From NCBI GenBank assembly GCA_015486145.1, contig WFSH01000247.1, positions 1 to 9,428 of the forward strand: a stretch of DNA of 9,428 nt, written 5' to 3'. This DNA is from Mesoaciditogaceae bacterium. GTDB lineage: Bacteria > Thermotogota > Thermotogae > Mesoaciditogales > Mesoaciditogaceae. Below, in pieces: positions 7,190 to 9,428 of the stretch. The translations under genes were made by a program, and so were the position numbers. Each line of letters starts with the position of its first letter. The stretch's first letter is position 1. The notes under the pieces are model-generated. The model did no database searches. It was given only the letters and a program-made list of their open reading frames with translations, and was not told the DNA's origin.

Positions 7190-8263
7190 TTGAATATTCT
7201 TTTTGGATTGTGCACATGGGGATTGGGGCACATGACTCGTAGTTTGCCAATTATGAGAACACTCGTAAGAGAAAAACATCATCTCATTATATACACCGCT
7301 CACAGACCTCTAATGGCTTTGAAAAAAGAATTTGGCGATCGGTGTGAGTACATAGAAAGCGTCATGTATCCAAGTCCTTATACAAAGAATGGTATTTTTG
7401 CCGTAAAGCTTTCATTTATGATGCCTTCCATAATAAACGCCATGCTAAAGGAACATAAACAGATACTAGAAATATCTAAAAGCAAAAATATAGATCTTTT
7501 GATATCAGACTCGAAGTATGGGGTCTTCGATCATGACAAACCATCATTTTTCATATTTCATCAACTTCGATACATTCCGCCGGATTTCCTAAAGTTTTTA
7601 AGGAACAAAACTGAAAAATTCAACTACTTTTTTAGGGATTCTTTCAGAAAATTCATCATACCAGACTTTCCAGACGGTAAAGATTTGACGGGTGACCTTG
7701 CACACAACCTTACATATTTTCCAAAAGACAAACTTGCATACATCGGAATTCTTTCAGATTATGAAAAAATGGATGTGACTCAGGATATAGATTACCTCAT
7801 ATCGCTTTCCGGGCGTGAACCAAACAGAACTATACTTGAAAAAAAGATAATTTCTCAAATAGGGGCTCTCTCTGGAAAAATCGTATTAGTTCGGGGCATT
7901 CCAGAAAAAACACAGAAAATAAACATTCCTGGTGTTGAAATTGTGAACTATGCCGGGAAAGGAATTAGAGATGAGCTCATGAATCGTTCAAAGTTTGTAA
8001 TAGCACGATCTGGATACTCAACAATAATGGATATTGTTGAACTTGGAAAAAAGGGATTGCTTATACCAACACCTGGTCAAACAGAGCAAGAATATCTGAG
8101 CGAATATCTCGCAAAACGAGGATACTTTTATTCAGTTAGAGAAGAAAAACTTTCCCTTGCTAAAGATGTTAAAATCGCAAAGACTTATGTTGGATACGAA
8201 CCACCCTGGAGAACAAAGGAAGCCGTACAAAAATTCATGGAAATAATAGAAGAACAGGTGTAA
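7190..8263 (+). CDS. GT-B glycosyltransferase, MurG/MJ1255-like
   Basis: A soluble or membrane-associated glycosyltransferase of 357 residues with the two-domain GT-B layout. The N-terminal domain opens with MNILFGLCTWGLGHMTRSLP, where GLGH (11-14) is the glycine-rich loop of MurG-like and Glyco_trans_1_3 enzymes. The C-terminal domain has IARSGYSTIMDIVELGKKGLLIP (271-293), with Glu284 in the usual nucleotide-sugar ribose position, and PGQTEQEYLSEYL (295-307), matching the family's donor-binding Q-x-E block. It probably uses a UDP- or other nucleotide sugar; donor and acceptor cannot be told. It is not MurG itself, since the acceptor-domain pattern differs. The TTG start at 7190 lies 7 bases after GAGGTG, 18 bases after murB. 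Its stop overlaps the ogg ribosome site region. With the ligase it suggests surface polysaccharide or glycolipid assembly. Confidence 0.85.
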   Translation: MNILFGLCTWGLGHMTRSLPIMRTLVREKHHLIIYTAHRPLMALKKEFGDRCEYIESVMYPSPYTKNGIFAVKLSFMMPSIINAMLKEHKQILEISKSKNIDLLISDSKYGVFDHDKPSFFIFHQLRYIPPDFLKFLRNKTEKFNYFFRDSFRKFIIPDFPDGKDLTGDLAHNLTYFPKDKLAYIGILSDYEKMDVTQDIDYLISLSGREPNRTILEKKIISQIGALSGKIVLVRGIPEKTQKINIPGVEIVNYAGKGIRDELMNRSKFVIARSGYSTIMDIVELGKKGLLIPTPGQTEQEYLSEYLAKRGYFYSVREEKLSLAKDVKIAKTYVGYEPPWRTKEAVQKFMEIIEEQV

Positions 8264-8266
8264 TTC

Positions 8267-8890
8267 ATGAACAAACTCATAAAATTCATTGATGATATAT
8301 TCGGTGAAGCTTCTCCTTTGGTGGAGTCAAGGTGGAAAGAATTTGTTGAAATTGGTAAAAACGGTTCGGAATTGGAATTGTTTTCCGAGCTTTCATTTTG
8401 TGTCTTAACCGCAAATTGGTCTGCCAACAAAGGAATAATCGCTCAGAAAGAGATAGGAAACGGATTTTATACGTTTCCGCAGATAGAATTAGAACATGCT
8501 TTAAGAAAAGTTGGGCACAGATTTCCATCGACAAGAGCTAAATACATAGTCGAAAATAGATGGATAGTTGGGAAATTAAGAGAAATACTTTCTAAACCAC
8601 CAGAAAGTGTTAGAGAATACATCGTTAAAAATGTGAGAGGAATAGGATGGAAAGAATCGAGCCATTTTTTAAGAAACGTCGGAATAGGTAACTTTGCAAT
8701 TCTTGATAAGCATATAATGCGTTTGATGCTTGAAAATAACATTATAAAGGAAATACCAAATGGATGGACGAAATATCGCTATCTCGATTATGAATCACGC
8801 CTTGTCCCCATTTCAAAACATTTTAATTTGCCACTTGGAAAACTGGATCTTTACATGTGGTATTTGGTGAAAAAGAAAGTTGATAAATGA
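8267..8890 (+). CDS. ogg: 8-oxoguanine DNA glycosylase/AP lyase, Ogg2 family
   Basis: This repair enzyme excises 8-oxoguanine and cleaves the abasic site. The HhH-GPD core is visible: SFCVLTANWSANKG (43-56), the helix-hairpin-helix VRGIGWKESSHFLRNVG (123-139) with catalytic Lys129, and AILDKHIMR (144-152) with catalytic Asp147. These are the patterns of the archaeal/Thermotoga Ogg2 (TM1821-like) proteins and not of hOGG1-type enzymes. There is no Fe-S cluster. The protein is 207 residues and ends in Lys; in Ogg2 enzymes the terminal lysine carboxylate helps tell 8-oxoG from G, so the exact C-terminus matters and is kept here. ATG 8267 has AGGTG 6 bases upstream within the glycosyltransferase's last codons, with only 3 bases between the genes. 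It is the last gene of the operon. Confidence 0.93.
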   Translation: MNKLIKFIDDIFGEASPLVESRWKEFVEIGKNGSELELFSELSFCVLTANWSANKGIIAQKEIGNGFYTFPQIELEHALRKVGHRFPSTRAKYIVENRWIVGKLREILSKPPESVREYIVKNVRGIGWKESSHFLRNVGIGNFAILDKHIMRLMLENNIIKEIPNGWTKYRYLDYESRLVPISKHFNLPLGKLDLYMWYLVKKKVDK

Positions 8891-9067
8891 ATTTCTCATA
8901 CGATTTTGCAGGACTTCGAAAAAATCGGTTCTATCCATTTTTGTGTGGTAAAACATGACAATTCTCTATTCTGTTCTTGTAAGTTTGAACAAAGTTATTC
9001 AAAGACATCTTGTCATCAAGTAAAAAACAAGCACCCTCAAAGTACTGTCAGGACATATGAGCTCGTT
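8891..9067. other. Intergenic stretch after ogg, no gene seen
   Basis: About 180 AT-rich bases. A CGATTTT/AAAATCG inverted repeat at 8901-8927 has a 13-base loop and no adjoining T-run, so it is a poor terminator. No convincing open frame, RNA gene or promoter was seen. The plus-strand operon probably ends here. Confidence 0.5.
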
Positions 9068-9113
9068 GTTTTTTGTTTCGTAGGGGCAATTCATGAATTG
9101 CCCGTAAAAAAAC
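9068..9113. repeat. REP-like palindromic element (20-bp perfect palindrome)
   Basis: The core at 9084-9103 is a perfect palindrome with half-site GGGCAATTCA. It sits in the context GTAGGGGC...GCCCGTA and is bracketed by GTTTTTT (9068-9074) and AAAAAAC (9107-9113), which could extend the pairing after an unpaired gap. Sequences of the form GTAGGGGC-N-GCCC are, from memory, scattered as REP-like elements in many bacterial genomes. Neither side has a T-run directly after the stem in the transcript sense, so it is not a simple intrinsic terminator. Confidence 0.7.
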
Positions 9114-9131
9114 TGCCGAGTTATCCAAATT

Positions 9132-9205
9132 GTCATCCTGAAAGTTCCGTAGGAACTATTCAGGATCTCTTCAAAACGAGATTCCGGCTCGGTGGCCGGA
9201 ATGAC
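9132..9205. repeat. 74-bp three-hairpin repeat with GTCAT/ATGAC ends (MITE/REP-like)
   Basis: The ends GTCAT (9132-9136) and ATGAC (9201-9205) are inverted. Inside are three hairpins: a 13-bp stem with one bulged A (9136-9148 with 9152-9165, loop GTA), a 5-bp stem ATCTC/GAGAT (9165-9169 with 9178-9182, 8-base loop), and a perfect 8-bp stem ATTCCGGC/GCCGGAAT (9181-9188 with 9195-9202). The stems abut or share end bases, so the whole could fold as a cloverleaf. The form GTCATCCTGA...GGATCTC...GAGATTC...AATGAC resembles a widespread class of non-coding repeats I have seen in many genomes. It has no coding capacity. Confidence 0.8.
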
Positions 9206-9239
9206 CATTTTCACGATCAAAGCGATAGTTGCGAAGGAA

Positions 9240-9307
9240 GGCACAGGACGTGCCGAGAAAGCGAATCTAACAGGATGTTAGTATGCAGCGTGCTCTGTTA
9301 TGAGCAC
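9240..9307. repeat. Cluster of three small hairpins, two with the shared core ACAGGAYGT
   Basis: Hairpin A is GGCAC/GTGCC (9240-9244 with 9250-9254) with loop AGGAC. Hairpin B is CTAAC/GTTAG (9267-9271 with 9277-9281) with loop AGGAT. Hairpin C is GTGCTC/GAGCAC (9290-9295 with 9302-9307) with loop TGTTAT. A and B share the core ACAGGAYGT while their outer stem bases differ but still pair. The spacers contain repeated AAGCGA words. This may be another dispersed repeat family or a structured RNA. Confidence 0.6.
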
Positions 9308-9336
9308 CTTGTATGGAACAAACGTCTGAATCAGTT

Positions 9337-9363
9337 TTGACAAGGCTTCAAAAAGATTACACT
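9337..9363 (+). promoter_or_regulatory. Possible weak promoter
   Basis: A perfect TTGACA (9337-9342) is followed 15 bases later by TACACT (9358-9363), a four-of-six -10 match. The spacing is shorter than ideal. It would drive the open frame starting at 9388. Confidence 0.25.
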
Positions 9364-9364
9364 C

Positions 9365-9381
9365 ACCGCTTGTAAAGCGGT
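9365..9381. repeat. Perfect 7-bp hairpin ACCGCTT/AAGCGGT
   Basis: The stem arms 9365-9371 and 9375-9381 pair perfectly around a GTA loop, 7 bases before a candidate ATG. No T-run follows, so it is not a terminator. It could be a leader hairpin or the end of a mobile element. Confidence 0.5.
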
Positions 9382-9387
9382 ACTAAA

Positions 9388-9428
9388 ATGTCAAAGAATG
9401 TCGTCGTTCAAAATATGTTACCCACACA
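9388..9428 (+). CDS. Possible start of a gene running off the window
   Basis: ATG 9388 opens a frame of 13 codons (MSKNVVVQNMLPT) that is still open at the edge. No clear Shine-Dalgarno sequence precedes it, but a hairpin and a weak promoter lie just upstream. The piece is too short to assign, and chance is a real possibility. Confidence 0.25.
   Translation, partial: MSKNVVVQNMLPT

Noticed and set aside
8901..8927. Terminator hairpin right after ogg
   Set aside because: The 7-bp stem is AT-rich with a 13-base loop, and no T-run adjoins it.
9068..9113. Intrinsic terminator for the ogg operon
   Set aside because: The palindrome is followed by A-rich, not T-rich, sequence in both directions of transcription.
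8999..9244. Minus-strand open frame of 81 codons
   Set aside because: It is the reverse reading of the same repeats (for example VIPATEPESRFEEIL), a well-known type of spurious frame, with no ribosome site or family.
9068..9307. CRISPR array
   Set aside because: The repeats are of different sequence and structure, with no regular repeat-spacer spacing and no cas genes nearby.
8906..9340. Plus-strand open frame of 144 codons after ogg
   Set aside because: It runs through three palindromic repeat elements, its composition (many Cys, His and Ser) is unlike the neighbours, and peptides such as HELPV and GRND are typical products of translating such repeats.
9365..9381. tRNA anticodon arm (loop TTGTAAA in a 5-bp stem)
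   Set aside because: There is no matching acceptor stem, D arm or T arm at the expected distances; the nearby GTTCAAAAT is not in a stem.

Overview
The window is AT-rich, gene-dense bacterial DNA that looks like a member of the Thermotogota (Thermotoga and relatives). The main evidence is a DUF151 'bifunctional nuclease' gene next to a short trans-polyprenyl diphosphate synthase gene, an arrangement I recall from Thermotoga maritima. Also consistent are an Ogg2-type 8-oxoguanine glycosylase (found mainly in archaea and Thermotoga), an archaeal-flavoured endonuclease III, and frequent TTG/GTG starts behind GAGGTG Shine-Dalgarno sequences. I cannot name the genus.

Left half (positions 1-2491, minus strand): a tightly overlapping operon read right to left. 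Its genes are a PlsC-type 1-acylglycerol-3-phosphate acyltransferase, the DUF151 nuclease, a polyprenyl diphosphate synthase, and the start of a single-pass membrane-anchored protein cut by the window edge. The first three neighbours overlap by about 40-50 bases and the fourth starts one base after a stop codon, so translation is probably coupled. The theme is membrane lipid and isoprenoid carrier synthesis plus one nucleic-acid protein.

Centre (2492-2607): a short divergent control region with two opposed -10 boxes and a 12-bp palindrome between them.

Right half (2608-8890, plus strand): a five-gene operon with gaps of 3-18 bases and one overlap. It encodes a very large Wzy/WaaL-type O-antigen ligase/polymerase-like membrane protein with a roughly 500-residue helical C-terminal extension, endonuclease III (Nth), UDP-N-acetylenolpyruvoylglucosamine reductase (MurB), a GT-B glycosyltransferase, and an Ogg2 8-oxoguanine DNA glycosylase/lyase. 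Two helix-hairpin-helix base-excision repair enzymes are thus interleaved with envelope-building genes.

Right end (8891-9428): a non-coding, repeat-rich stretch. It holds three different types of palindromic element in a row: a 20-bp perfect palindrome, a 74-bp three-hairpin element with GTCAT/ATGAC ends, and a cluster of three small hairpins of which two share the core ACAGGAYGT. After these come a further hairpin and a possible start of a new gene running off the edge. The long open frames crossing these repeats are not genes.
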